A stretch of DNA of 64,000 bases. Source: Mauremys mutica. Taxonomy: Eukaryota > Chordata > Testudines > Geoemydidae. Below the pieces are notes generated by a model that saw nothing but the letters and a program-made list of their open reading frames with translations, had not been told where the DNA came from and did not search any database. The translations under genes were made by a program, and so were the position numbers. The stretch is taken from assembly GCF_020497125.1 (NCBI RefSeq), contig NC_059082.1:26186965-26250964 (forward strand), given 5' to 3'. Below, piece after piece: positions 57,001-64,000 of this stretch (the first letter of the stretch is position 1; the number at the start of each line of letters is the position of its first letter).

Positions 57001-60000
57001 ACAGGCAACCTTATTTCTGGCACTTCCTAACTTTGGAGGGCTTGACGATGTAAGTTTAATGTTCTTTTAATGTGGTGGGAGGGGGTTGGGTGGTAGGTGT
57101 ATACGATGTTGGGGAGAAAATATCAGTATAACAGAAGCTTGGAAATATTTCACAATTATGTAATGTTGTTTTAAATGTCAAAGCTACAGCAATATTTTCT
57201 TTTCATTTGTATGGTAAATATTGTTGTTTTCCCAGATACATGCACAGCTAATGTAGAGTGTGATTATCTAATATAAACAAACCAGCTTGCTCAAAATCAA
57301 TACAAGGTATCATTTAAAAATAATCTCTAAACAGAGAGATTAACTTGTGTACTGTGTCTAAGAATACAGCACAAATTGATTACGTATGACAGTTGCCAGC
57401 TTATTGTCTTGTGGAGTAAATAGTTCCAGGAGATGTATTTTTGGTTCCTTTAACATTAGTACTTTAAATGTGAACTCCAATAATCCTCTTTGTTCTTCAT
57501 CCCCCACCAGCATTTTAGCTTTTTTACACTAGAAATAGCATGCTGGGTTGGTCTTTATTTCTCTGTGTTATCTGAAGAACTGGAGAGCTAGTGGGATGTG
57601 ACATCATAAGAGATTGAAAATTGAGCTGCAGCTTTCTCATCCCTCAGTTGATGGGGAAGGAGAATATTTACTGTTGAAATGTGATGGAGGTGTTAAAAAC
57701 TTAATAGGTTTCAACACCTAAAAGCTTTAAAAGCTCTTATTGTTGAATGGGAATATTTGTTTAGTTACAAAATCTTTATCTGAGGGACATGTTCAGGAAT
57801 GTTCCCAAATCTACCCAGGTCCCGCCAAGTACATAGAGAGGAAAAAAACTAAAAATATATGTTTATAATTTTTAATGATTTATGCCCAATCTTGCAAACA
57901 TTTATATTATATGCTGAGTTTAATGAGACTGTTCATGTGCATAGAGTTAAGCAGATGCATAAATATTTTTCAGCCGTATTTTCAACAGTGTTCACTAATT
58001 TTGTGCACTTCACTTTTGGGTGCCCAATTCGTGACACCTTGTACCTAATTCTTTTCAGAGGTGTCGAAAGCCTGAATCGGGGACACAGTGTTCCTCTGAA
58101 ATTGGGGCACACACATGCATATCTATTTTTTTAGTTTAACTTCCTTTATACTTTTACCTACCAGGACCTGAGTTCCGAGTTCTGTGTCCCCCTTACAAGA
58201 ATTGATAACATTCCTAACACCTACTCAAATATGTGCAAATACCATGCAGCTTATTGCCCTACTTCAAGTCTTCCAATGATGTTACTAAACTTTGGGATAC
58301 CATGAAAGTATGCCAGCTTAAAAAAATAAATAAATAAAGGCTTCAAATGTGAACTGAACTGCTTAAAATATAAACAAATTATAGTACAAGTAAGTCCTGA
58401 TTTTTTGAGCACTAAATATCAAACCACTGTAATCTAAAATTCATGTTCTAAATGCAGTTTATGTATTCCTTTTTTAATTGAAAGTTTCAATTTCAGATGT
58501 TTCCTGAGAACTACGTTAAATCAGGGTTTGTATGTATAAATGACCCACATTTAGTCATAAAAGTTTCTAAATATTTTGCACTATAATTCTTACTTGCACT
58601 GACCTTGTGTAAGAAAGTTATGAAAACTGTATCTATTGTGTATTTCTTCATGAAAAAGTTTAAAATGAGCAATAAAACATCTTGCAAGTCCCATCTCCTG
58701 GTTTTTCCTCCAGGATATTTTTATTTGAAAGGGTGCATAAAGAAACATTTTTAAAGTAAATTATAAACAAAAGTTGAGAGCAGCTCCAGGCAAAGGAAAA
58801 CAGCTGCTATGGGCTGTACCTACACATCTACTTACCCCTAGCCTCCAAACCCAACCATACATATACACAAGTGTACAGTGGTGAGCTGCAGCCGGTTTGC
58901 ACCGGATCGCGTGAACCGGTTGTTAAATTTAGAAGCCCCCTTTAGAACCGGTTGTTCCTGGAGGGACAACTAGTTCCAAAAGGGCTTTTAAATTTAACTA
59001 AAGCTCTAGCAGCTGTGTACCCTTCCCCCAGCCCCAACTCACCTCACTCTGCCTCCTCTGCTGAAGCTCCTCCGGCGTCTCCTCCCCCTCCCCAGCTTCC
59101 TGCGAATCAGCTGTTCGCGCGGGAAGCTGGGAGGGCTGAGAAGCAAGCAGCGCTTCCACCAGGTGAGCTGTGGGCGGGGGTGCCAGCGGGAGGAGGGCTC
59201 CAGGCGGCGCGCCGCTCCGGAGGTCATAACGAGACTCTGGGGTCAGGTGGCTGGGCTCCTGCCCCCAGGGTCCAGCTGCGACCTCGGCCGGGCAGCACGG
59301 CTCCTCCCCGGGTCCGGCCGGGCGGTGCGGGTCCGGGCCAGGTCTGGGCCGCCCGGGTCCGGGCCACGTGGTTCCTGGCCGCCCGGGTCCGGGCCGCGCG
59401 GCACGGTTCCTGGCCGCCCGGGTCCGGGCCGCGTGGTTCCTGGCCGGGTCTGGGCTGCCCGGGTCCAGGCTGGGCGGCGCCGTTCCTGCAGGTGAGCTGG
59501 GGCAGGGTGGGGCGCGATGAGGACTCCAGGCGCCGCCTGGCCCTGCTCCAGCCACTGCCCGGCCCCAACTCCGGCCGCACGGCGCGGCTCCGACCCTGGC
59601 CCCGACCCCGGCAGGGGTAAGAGGCCAGGGCCAGGGCTGGGACTGGGGCGGGGGAGGAGGGGTTGGATCGGGCAGAGGTTCTGGGGGGGCAGACAGGGGA
59701 TGGGGAAGGGGGGGTTGGGTAGGCACCGCGTGGGAGTTCCTGGGGTCTGTTGAGATGGTGGTGGATGGAGTCGGGGCAGTCAGGGGACAGGGAGCGGGGC
59801 AAGTTTGGCAGGGGGTGGGATCCTGGGGGGGGAGTTAGGGTTGAGGGTCTTGGGAAGGAGTGGTCAGGGGACAAGGAGCAGGGCAGGGGGGGTTATGGGT
59901 TGTGGTTTCTGAGGGGGGGCAGGATGTGGGTGGGGGGTGTACTCACTGGGCGGTTCCCTACCGGGTCTTCGGTGGTGGGTCCTTCAGCCGCCGGAGCCGT

Positions 60001-60539
60001 GCCGCCGAAGACCCAGTAGGGAACCGGTTCCTAAGATTTTGGCAGCTCATCACTGCAAGTGTAAAAGAGCAAATCCGGATGATGAATTTGAGTAAGTCAA
60101 TGTCTTGAACAATTAATTCTTTTTTTAATAACCCCGTTACTTTCTCTCACCCAGAAATCCAGTCTGTTGTCCTCTAGTTGTACATACACGTAATTTCTGT
60201 TAAGACTAATGAAACTTCTCTCATTCCTTGATGATGCAAGTATATAAGACCTAAGGAATGTCTGTATCCTTCTGTGCAGATCTGTAGCATGCCCCCTTTT
60301 TCTGTTTTGAATGTGTTATTGTGTTTAGTATTACTTAGGGTAAAAGGTGTTTGTTCGTTTGTGTTTTGTTTTTTAAATAGCAACCCTACCATGTACCGAA
60401 TGGAATGTCTACAGGGAAGTTCTCTGATGGCATGGTGTATGGTGTGGTGCACAGGACTGACAATAACCATAAGAAAGAAATGGTGGTTTATAGGTGGTCA
60501 GCTCATCAGCTGAAAGAAGAGATGAATTACATTAAAGAT
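29315..60539 (+). CDS. MYZAP: MYZAP, first three coding exons, 3' part outside the window
   Basis: This is myocardial zonula adherens protein, a coiled-coil protein of cardiac intercalated discs and other adherens junctions. It is known to bind desmoplakin and ZO-1 and to promote Rho-dependent SRF signalling. Exons 29315-29398, 40381-40470 and 60381-60539 are all phase 0 with GT/AG borders and join to 111 residues. From memory of the mammalian protein, the start MLR, the block NVCRLRLTVPP in exon 2, and YGVV, KEMVVY and QLKEEMNYIKD in exon 3 match well. The intervening residues differ more. The full protein is about 460-470 residues, so three quarters, including most of the coiled coil, lie to the right. 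Introns 1 and 2 are about 11.0 and 19.9 kb and are filled with transposons. Confidence 0.88.
30301..30424. mobile_element. Short hAT-like MITE, TAGGGTGACCAG family
   Basis: TAGGGTGACCAGATGTCCTG at the left mirrors ATCTGATCGCCCTA at the right, about 124 bp. Flanks are CTACTTTT (30291-30298) and CTACTTTA (30425-30432), a 7-of-8 match offset by two bases, as for an aged duplication. It is closely related to the copy at 50146-50270. Confidence 0.75.
31173..31600 (-). repeat. Retroelement tail fragment split by a MITE
   Basis: The left half ends AGAGAGACAAAGTGGGCGAG then GTAA. The right half resumes TATCTTTTAATGGACCAACT. Comparison with the unbroken copy at 4112-4215 (GTGAGGTAATATCTTTAATT) shows that 31225-31521 was inserted into it. 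The right end (AAGCTTTTGAGC ... CTCTTCTTCAAG) has lost the hammerhead-like core. Confidence 0.6.
31225..31521. mobile_element. Harbinger-like MITE inserted in an older repeat
   Basis: GGGAATGTCTACACTACA at the left and TGCTAGTGTAGGCAAAGCC at the right are imperfect inverted ends of the GTCTACAC type. The host repeat is continuous across it (GTAA before, TATC after), consistent with a TWA-type site. About 297 bp, non-coding. Confidence 0.7.
33330..35240 (+). pseudogene. Harbinger Myb/SANT-like gene, copy 2, frame-damaged
   Basis: The ATG at 33330-33332 (MESQNRKRAH) is followed by a frameshift near 33365. After it, the domain is open from EIRDLIAVWGDKSVLAELRS through KIKELRQAYQKTREANG to a TGA/TAA-type break at 33737-33739. 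Exon 1 ends at 33850 in CCTCTG|GTGAGT. Exon 2 begins after ATCTCCATCAG near 34763 (AYVSPSQRLAKIRRQKKRTR), with further shifts. The C-terminal coiled-coil wording (LLEDQTHTLQHMVELQERQQ) and the final PRRPRTQWGG region are still readable to about 35240. The intron position matches copy 1 exactly. Confidence 0.8.
33936..34548 (-). CDS. Third Harbinger gene, copy 2, open
   Basis: On the minus strand the ATG at 34548-34546 abuts the donor (ATG|GTAAGC). The acceptor TTTCAACCAG ends at 34227, and the exon 34226-33936 is open for 96 codons to a stop. Residues include NDITLLRIT, KEQMLFECQQTPGP, MIPDYMLLVWHGKVSHHGER and ALPRNLLQRLWEYIQESF. Relative to copy 1 there is a clean two-codon gap after LLRIT that keeps frame. 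By eye about 64 of 95 aligned residues are identical. Upstream, LQAAM in frame with the ATG resembles LHAAM of copy 1. It lies antisense within the Myb intron, as in copy 1. Function unknown. Confidence 0.55.
35795..38727. other. MYZAP intron 1, middle part
   Basis: No element ends, exons or RNA genes are evident across nearly 3 kb. A G9 run at 37437-37445 and T/A-rich patches are the only simple sequence. Confidence 0.5.
38736..39073. mobile_element. hAT-like MITE with perfect 8-bp duplication
   Basis: CAGTGATACTCAGACTGAGG at the left mirrors CACTGAGGTCTGGGTATCAC then TG at the right. ATCTAAAT flanks it at 38728-38735 and 39074-39081. It is 338 bp, AT-rich inside and non-coding. Confidence 0.88.
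39644..39850. repeat. Old amniote repeat remnant, MIR/L2-like 3' wording
   Basis: The order GTAGCACCTAAAGGCTCTAG, TGCTAGGCACTGAACAAACT, GAGCTTACAATCTAAACAGA and ATTATTAACACCATTT follows a dispersed amniote repeat I associate with L2/MIR-type tails. Shorter relics with the same wording occur near 40785-40870 (inverted), 42768-42870 and 62852-62930. The class is tentative. Confidence 0.4.
40381..40470 (+). CDS. MYZAP: MYZAP exon 2
   Basis: It is bounded by TTTCCTTTCTAG| and |GTAAGT and encodes 30 residues, phase 0 to phase 0. MNVCRLRLTVPPDEGSF carries the conserved RLRLTVPP block, and the tail KLERTKK is basic, like the mammalian KIERKE. This exon gave the strongest early clue to the gene. Confidence 0.88.
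40475..43040. other. MYZAP intron 2, left part
   Basis: Only old-repeat relics are visible (40785-40870 and 42768-42870). The 90-codon frame at 41954-42226 lacks splice borders or family resemblance. Confidence 0.5.
43415..45090 (+). pseudogene. Harbinger Myb/SANT-like gene, copy 3, broken
   Basis: Domain pieces are readable in shifting frames: LDLLSIWGEEAVQSQLR, then from 43555 GYDRDTAQFRVKIKELRQVY and CCFDKELDAILAG. A later stretch (VELEDNVEPTAGSSSG, SSQSQQSISSEQDAGEQTPG) ends at a CACCTG|GTAAGT donor near 43940. The second exon begins near 44667. Several stops make it non-functional. Confidence 0.7.
44110..44516 (-). pseudogene. Third Harbinger gene, copy 3, broken
   Basis: The minus strand again has ATG against a donor (44516-44514, ATG|GTGAGT) and an acceptor TTTTCCACAG ending at 44386. 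The exon from 44385 reads ITEADISLL, then PGKVSYNRGRNKAALPKNL and GEYLQES, matching copies 1 and 2 at WHGKVSYHGGRNKDALPRNL and LEYLQER. At least two in-frame stops are present. Its value is as a third, more distant witness of the gene. Confidence 0.6.
45506..45753. mobile_element. Harbinger-like MITE nested in copy 3
   Basis: GGCCTGGTCTACACTACGGG at the left mirrors GTAAGTATGGACCTACC at the right, with CTA duplications at 45503-45505 and 45754-45756. The 248-bp interior has CTAAGGTAGGCGAC/CAGCTACCTTAG and AGTTCGAAC/GTTCGAAC hairpin words. It sits between the converging 3' ends of the Myb and transposase remnants. Confidence 0.85.
45789..46680 (-). pseudogene. Harbinger transposase, copy 3, broken
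   Basis: The minus strand keeps CINRKGYFSIVLQALVDHHG, ILGDPAYPLLPWFMKPYKG and MTMEYIFGRLKGH. These correspond to the region around Asp242, Asp280 and Glu316 of copy 1, with changes. The first catalytic block and the N-terminal part (46425-46640) are in other frames. A run of 26 C at 46048-46073 (G on the coding strand) interrupts the region before ILGDPAYP. It is not functional. Confidence 0.82.
46048..46073. repeat. Homopolymer of 26 C
   Basis: An uninterrupted C tract lies inside the transposase relic, where copies 1 and 3 otherwise align (KI...VEMPVVILGD versus KI...VEIPTVILGD). Long C/G tracts are prone to sequencing and assembly error, so the length is provisional. Confidence 0.85.
47649..48518. 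mobile_element. hAT-like element nested in the previous one
   Basis: TGTACCCTCTAAGCCACGCA at the left mirrors TAGAGGGAACA at the right. Flanks are TTGGCCTG (47641-47648) and TTGCCTGG (48519-48526), an imperfect match with a one-base shift. Inside are two diverged copies of a block containing GAGGGGACAGG, TAAAGAGA and CTTCCCCA.CAGCCAG (about 47880-48005 and 48118-48215), separated by a CT repeat. Confidence 0.65.
48037..48089. repeat. (CT)n microsatellite
   Basis: About 53 bases of uninterrupted CT dinucleotide between the two internal block copies of the nested hAT-like element. Confidence 0.95.
48640..49685. other. No gene recognised
   Basis: Intron 2 sequence with no credible exon or RNA gene. 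No element ends were found. Confidence 0.5.
49690..49868 (-). mobile_element. tRNA-headed SINE, second copy, with target duplication
   Basis: The minus strand has GGGAGGGATAGCTCAGTGGT, B-box GGTTGTGAGTTCAATCC and the same body as the copy at 26970. The 3' tail is TAATTATTAATTAATTAA-like. The flanks share AGGTATTA (about 49668-49675 and 49872-49879), as expected for a target-site duplication. Confidence 0.85.
50146..50270. mobile_element. Short hAT-like MITE, TAGGGTGACCAG family
   Basis: TAGGGTGACCAGATGTCCTG at the left mirrors GTCTGGTCACCCTA at the right, 125 bp. GCTGAATG (50138-50145) and GTTGAATG (50271-50278) are a 7-of-8 duplication. Confidence 0.88.
50670..50764. mobile_element. Tiny hAT-like MITE with perfect duplication
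   Basis: TAGTGGTTCTCAACCTG at the left mirrors AAGTTGAGAACCACTG at the right, only 95 bp. ATCCAAAC flanks it at 50662-50669 and 50765-50772. Confidence 0.88.
51434..51787. mobile_element. Fold-back hAT-like element with perfect duplication
   Basis: CAGGGTTTCTCAAACAGGGG continues into a long inverted arm (GGGAAAGCCCCTGGCAGGCC, then GGGCCGGTTTGTTTA). It is mirrored by AAACAAACCGGCCCGGCCTG, then CCAGGGGCTTTCCC and TTTGAGAAACCCTG. AGCTAGCA flanks it at 51426-51433 and 51788-51795. Nearly the whole 354 bp can fold into one hairpin with a CAGCTGGAAGCGGTGG centre. Confidence 0.92.
51800..53485. other. No gene recognised
   Basis: Intron 2 sequence. The pyrimidine-rich minus-strand frame at 52176-52538 looks like composition only. 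No exon-like borders are seen. Confidence 0.5.
53490..53826. mobile_element. AGAGCTGG-type MITE
   Basis: AGAGCTGGTTGAAATTTTCC at the left and CATTTGTACAGCTC at the right are imperfect inverted ends, around an AT-rich interior of AAAATTTT and AACATTTTG words. One end of the same family lies at 9568-9646. I did not find a clear duplication. Confidence 0.55.
53830..54525. other. No gene recognised
   Basis: Intron 2 sequence without element ends or credible frames. Confidence 0.5.
54530..55800. mobile_element. CR1 LINE mosaic with pieces in both orientations
   Basis: There are four CR1-derived blocks. 54530-54970 is antisense 3' wording (CTAATAGCCATTGATAGACC). 54975-55078 is a sense 3' end (CACTGTCAGAAGACAGGATA, then GGGCTAGATGGAC). 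55080-55500 is sense ORF2 ([35 protein letters not shown]). 55510-55800 is antisense ORF2 (minus strand VNSRVPQGPILGSVLF, VINDLEKAV). None is intact. Confidence 0.8.
55840..56400. repeat. G/A-rich low-complexity block
   Basis: Loose repetition of GGGAGAGGCTGGGACTGGGA-like words with GGAGACTGGGAC recurring. The open frames in it are compositional. There are no boundaries. Confidence 0.6.
56405..58865. other. No gene recognised
   Basis: Intron 2 sequence. A G-run near 56918-56933 is the only simple tract of note. No exon, RNA gene or complete element is supported. Confidence 0.5.
58876..60055. mobile_element. GC-rich hAT-like element with perfect duplication
   Basis: CAGTGGTGAGCTGCAGCCGG at the left mirrors TTTTGGCAGCTCATCACTG at the right. 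CAAGTGTA flanks it at 58868-58875 and 60056-60063. The 1.18-kb interior contains an imperfect tandem of GGGTCCGGGCCGCGTGGTTC-type units (about 59310-59480) and inverted ACCGGTTG/GAACCGGTTC words. Its many CpGs and open frames imitate a CpG-island gene, but the frames have no family resemblance. Confidence 0.92.
60381..60539 (+). CDS. MYZAP: MYZAP exon 3
   Basis: It is bounded by TTTTTTAAATAG| and |GTGAGT and encodes 53 residues, phase 0 to phase 0. Conserved blocks are GMVYGVVHRTD, KKEMVVYRWS and QLKEEMNYIKD. In mammals the next residues begin the long coiled coil (KVRKRMYGDYDEM from memory), which would be exon 4 outside the window. The exon lies 326 bases after a GC-rich hAT-like insertion. 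Confidence 0.9.
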
Positions 60540-60544
60540 GTGAG

Positions 60545-61645
60545 TTATATATATATTTTTTATTTTAAAAGATGTTCTCAGGTGTTCTCTAGATCTCTAG
60601 ATGTTCTCAGATGTTCTCTAGATCCTTTCTGTAATGTTGTTGTTTATTGAGTCTCTACAACCTGGTCAAAAAAACCTATTTTCTGTAGCAGGGGACTATA
60701 ACAGACTCTCATCCTCCGTGGGTTGGGAACGAGGTGGATACCTAATGCACACACTGACCAGAGCATTACATTCCTGCTTCTGTTCAGCAAGTAAGCTGCC
60801 AAACAAGTCATAGGGTCCCTGTTCCAAAGCCCTTATAATCTGAAATCAAATACATAGAAAATTGTTTAAGCAGCACTTGAAAGACTGATCAAACCCATCC
60901 TCTTCAGTTCTGGGTGAGCTACTAAAACGGTAAAGTAGTCAATTCATTTAAGGACACTTTGGGGCAGCTTCAAGGTAGGGGGTTGCCTAATAACAGTGGC
61001 TTCTTGCACAAATTTTACTGTACAGATAGTATTGGCTAATAAGAGAAGCTATCATTCCCATAGGTAACTATAAGTAACAGCTCTCCTGAAAGAAGTGTAA
61101 ATTCAGTGCCGCTGGTAAGACTGACTTCAGTGCCGCAATCATGCAGGAGTTAAACATTCCATCTGTGGATCTTTGACCCTCTAGGCTTAGTTAGTAATTC
61201 CACTAATTAGCACAAAGCAAATAATCCATCCTTCTCTCTTTATTCCATCCCACCCCTGAAGCCAGTTTACGGAAGCTGGCCAGTGCAGATGATGCTATAC
61301 TGATTTCAAGTTCAAGAGATCAACTTTCATATAAAAGAGAGGATTGCTGCGAGTCAGGCTAACAATTTAAGGGGATGTAATAATGTTGATTCCTAATATC
61401 TGCTTGTGTTTGCTTACAGGCACTCGCAGGCTGTATCTTTGTGTTAGGCCATTTTCTAATAGTCAGGGATCACTGATTCTCTCTTACCAAGTGGCTTCTT
61501 GTAGTTGAGGAAACTTGCCCTCTTTCTAAATATTCTGGGCTCAATTCACCATTGACCTGTCCTTTGTATGGTACTTTTCACTGGTGTAAATGAAGTGTCA
61601 AATGCTCTCATTCTGACTGGTGTAAATGACTACACAGGATGCAGG
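60545..61645. other. MYZAP intron 3, start
   Basis: Intron sequence beginning with a TAGATGTTCTCAGGTG-like triplicated word (about 60571-60625). No further exon is visible to the right edge. Confidence 0.55.
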
Positions 61646-61653
61646 GCAGTGGC

Positions 61654-61876
61654 CAGGGGCGGCTCCAGGCCCCAGCATGCCAAGTGCGTGCTTGGAGCAG
61701 CAAGCCGCGGGGGGGCGCTCTGCCGGCGCCGCAAGGGCGGCAGGCAGGCGGCCTCCGGCGGTTTGCCTGCGGAGGGTCCGCTAGTCCCATGGCTTCGGTG
61801 GACCTCCCGCAGGCAAACCGCCGGAGGCAGCCTGCCTGCCGTGCTTGGGGCGGCAAAATCCCTAGAGCCGCCCCTG
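61654..61876. mobile_element. hAT-like fold-back MITE
   Basis: CAGGGGCGGCTCCAGG at the left mirrors CCTAGAGCCGCCCCTG at the right. GCAGTGGC (61646-61653) and GCTGTGGC (61877-61884) are a 7-of-8 duplication. A second inverted layer, GGCGGCCTCCGGCGGTTTGC and GCAAACCGCCGGAGGCAGCC, makes the 223-bp unit a strong hairpin. Confidence 0.88.
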
Positions 61877-61990
61877 GCTGTGGCAAGTGAGCAGAGCTGA
61901 TCCATTATCAGCCTACTGCTTTGATAGTTAAATGCTACAATGATGGGAGCCAAAATGGTGGTGGTATTGTTATTGAAGTAGCACCTAGGG

Positions 61991-62836
61991 CTAATGGTCA
62001 CCAACCAGTCAATCGCGATCGACTAGTCGATCCTTGAGAATCTCCCAGTCAATTGCAATCTCTGGCGGTGCAGCGTGGCAACAACTAAGGCAGATTCCCT
62101 ACCCTGGCCCCGCGCCACCCCCGGATGCAGCCAGCGGTGCCCCCCGGGGACAGGGGGCAGGGGTCTACCTCTGCGTGCAGCTCCTGCCTGCAAGCACTGC
62201 CCCGCAGCTCCCATTGGCTGGGAGAGCTGTGGAAGCGGTGCTTGCAGAGAGGGGCAGCATGTGGAGGCACATGCCCCCCTTCCCCGCAGGGGCTGCAGGA
62301 GCGGTGTGTGGCCGGGGTATGCAGGGAGCCTGCCTTAGTCTCACTGCACCTGCTACCGACTGGGAGCCACCTGAGGTAAGTGCTGCCCGGTGGGAGGCCG
62401 CAACTCAGCCCTGAGCCCCTGCCTGGAGCCAGCACCCCGAACCCCCTCCTGCACCCCAGCCCTAAGCCCCCTCTCAGAGCCATCACCCTGTACCGCCTCC
62501 TGCACCCCAACACTCTGCCCCAGCTTGGAGACCCGTCCTCCACCCAAACTTCCTCCTAGAGTTTGCTCCCCTTACCCCCACCTGCACCTCAACCCCCTGC
62601 CCCAGGCTCAGCCCAGAGCCCCCTCCCACACTGCGTAACCCTTTGGCCTTAGCCCAGAGGCCCCCCCCCCGAACGCCAACCCCCACCCCAGCCCGGTGAA
62701 AGTGAGTGAGTGTGGGGGACAGTGAGGGATGGAGTGAGTGGGAAGGGGCGCAGCCTCGGGGAAGAGGCAGGGTAGATCCTGGGTTGCCCTTAGATTCAAA
62801 AAGTGATCTTGGGTGTAAAAAAGTTGGAGACCACTG
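61991..62836. mobile_element. hAT-like element with perfect duplication
   Basis: CTAATGGTCACCAACC at the left mirrors AGTTGGAGACCACTG at the right. ACCTAGGG flanks it at 61983-61990 and 62837-62844. It opens with AATCGCGATCGACTAGTCGA palindromes. From 62400 it holds a C-rich tandem tract (CCCCCTCCTGCACCCCAGCC-like). Confidence 0.85.
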
Positions 62837-63736
62837 ACCTAGGGGCTCCAATCATGGATCCAGACTCCATTGTGCCAGGCACTGTACCTACACATAACAG
62901 AGACGGATGCTGCCCCAAAGAACTTTGATTGGACAGCATGTCCTTGGATTTGCTGGGTTGGCTTGGTTTGCCCTAGTGCTGTCCTCATCGTTGGCTTTTT
63001 TCCTCACACAGTATGCCAGCTCACAGACATGTCCTGTTTAAAACTTCAGACCCCTCCCTATGCCCCCCCCGGGTCATTTTGTGCCTATTGAAGTATGAAT
63101 CTATGTAAATACACACTTATTATTTGGATCAAAGCCTTAGGTCCAGACAAGTATTAAAATGAAGAGTGTGTCCTCCAATCCAAAGGATGGCAGCAGTGTT
63201 GTCCGAACAGATTCTCAAAAACAGCCAAAAGGGCCGGCCAGCCTGCCTGTCTGTCTGTCATATTTTTTTAATATAAAAGTCTGACAAGAACAAATTTTTA
63301 GGCTTTGATTCTGGAAGTGCTATGTATAGAGGTTGGGGGTAGGTGTGATCCTCTCTCTCTCCATGTAAAGCTGCATTCAACTAAACCAATTCATAAACTT
63401 TGCTCCCCTCTCCTCCCGATGTTGTGCTGCAAAGATGCAAGTCAAGGTGTTAAATCAAAGTCTGTTTTCACTACATATATGCATATAAAGTGATGTTTAA
63501 CATTTAAACTTAAAATAGACTAAAAATATTGGGTCAAATCATAGCTCTCTGGGTAGGTGCGCTAGTGGGGAGAGACGCTACTGGGTTATTTTTTGAGCAC
63601 AAGGAATGGTGTGTGGCAAGGGAAGGAGAGAGAGCTCCTGGTGCTTTCAGCTGTGCACATTCCTAAGGGGGCAGGACTACATGGTTTGGGGCATGGCCAT
63701 GCAGCACAAACCCCTTTCTGAGAGTGCACCCCCTAA

Positions 63737-64000
63737 AGCAGCATTTCTCAAATGCAGCCAGCATGGCCAAATGCGACTACCAGGGACATTTCTTGTGGCC
63801 AGGGGCAGCTCTAGCTTTTTTGCCACCCCAAGCATGGCAGGCAGGCTGCCTTCGGCGGTGCGCCTTTGGGAGGTCCCCGGTCCCTCGGATTCAGCGTACC
63901 AGCCGCCCAATTTGTGGGACCGGCGGACCTCCCGCAGAAACGCCACAGAAGGCAGCCTGACTGCCACCCTCACAGCTACCAGCAGGGCGCCCCCCATAGC
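63737..64000. mobile_element. Two overlapping hAT-like pieces cut by the right edge
   Basis: CAGCATTTCTCAAATGCAGC at 63739 is an end of the CAGNNTTTCTCAAA family. At 63800 CAGGGGCAGCTCTAGC begins a copy of the element seen at 61654-61876, with GGCAGGCTGCCTTCGGCGG and AAGGCAGCCTGACTGCC arms. Its right end is outside the window. Confidence 0.65.

Noticed and set aside
58952..59874. Overlapping open frames of 200-240 codons on both strands in GC-rich sequence
   Set aside because: They lie wholly inside a hAT-like element with perfect duplications, consist of Pro/Arg/Gly-rich compositional wording, and show no domain.

Overview
The window is vertebrate nuclear DNA, most likely from a turtle. The signs are interrupted coding sequence with GT/AG splice sites, a CpG island, CR1 LINEs ending in the short TTCTTATG-type tail, tRNA-headed SINEs, many hAT-like and PIF/Harbinger-like inverted-repeat elements with perfect target-site duplications, and Penelope-like 3' fragments. 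Nothing looks bacterial or viral in organisation. The taxon is inferred from repeat families I know from turtle genomes and was not tested.

The host gene is the 5' part of MYZAP (myocardial zonula adherens protein) on the + strand. Exon 1 (29315-29398) lies in a CpG island, exon 2 is at 40381-40470, and exon 3 is at 60381-60539. All three exons are phase 0 and together encode 111 residues. The rest of the gene lies beyond the right edge. The first 29 kb is repeat-rich upstream sequence.

Layout: 1-3.2 kb is a CR1 LINE with a 990-codon open reading frame. 3.2-8.6 kb holds an antisense CR1 relic and two hAT-type elements. 8.6-21.8 kb is mostly unremarkable sequence with small inverted-repeat elements, a Penelope-like fragment carrying a hammerhead-type motif, a 5S-headed SINE relic and an LTR-like block. 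21.8-26.0 kb is a nearly complete PIF/Harbinger transposon. 26.1-29.1 kb holds a hAT element, a SINE, a CA-rich tandem array and the MYZAP promoter region. MYZAP intron 1 contains an internally deleted Harbinger (33.0-35.8 kb). Intron 2 contains a decayed full-length Harbinger (43.0-47.2 kb), nested hAT elements and a CR1 mosaic. The last 4 kb, in intron 3, is a cluster of hAT-type elements.

The most interesting signal is in the three Harbinger copies. Besides the DDE transposase and the oppositely oriented Myb/SANT-like protein, all three keep a third small gene. It lies inside the Myb intron, on the transposase strand. Its arrangement is the same in each copy: an ATG placed directly against a splice donor, then an acceptor, then an exon of about 97 codons. 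The two better copies are about two thirds identical by eye in protein, and a two-codon gap between them keeps frame. I do not recognise the protein family. Copy 2 has lost nearly all of its transposase but still carries this gene.
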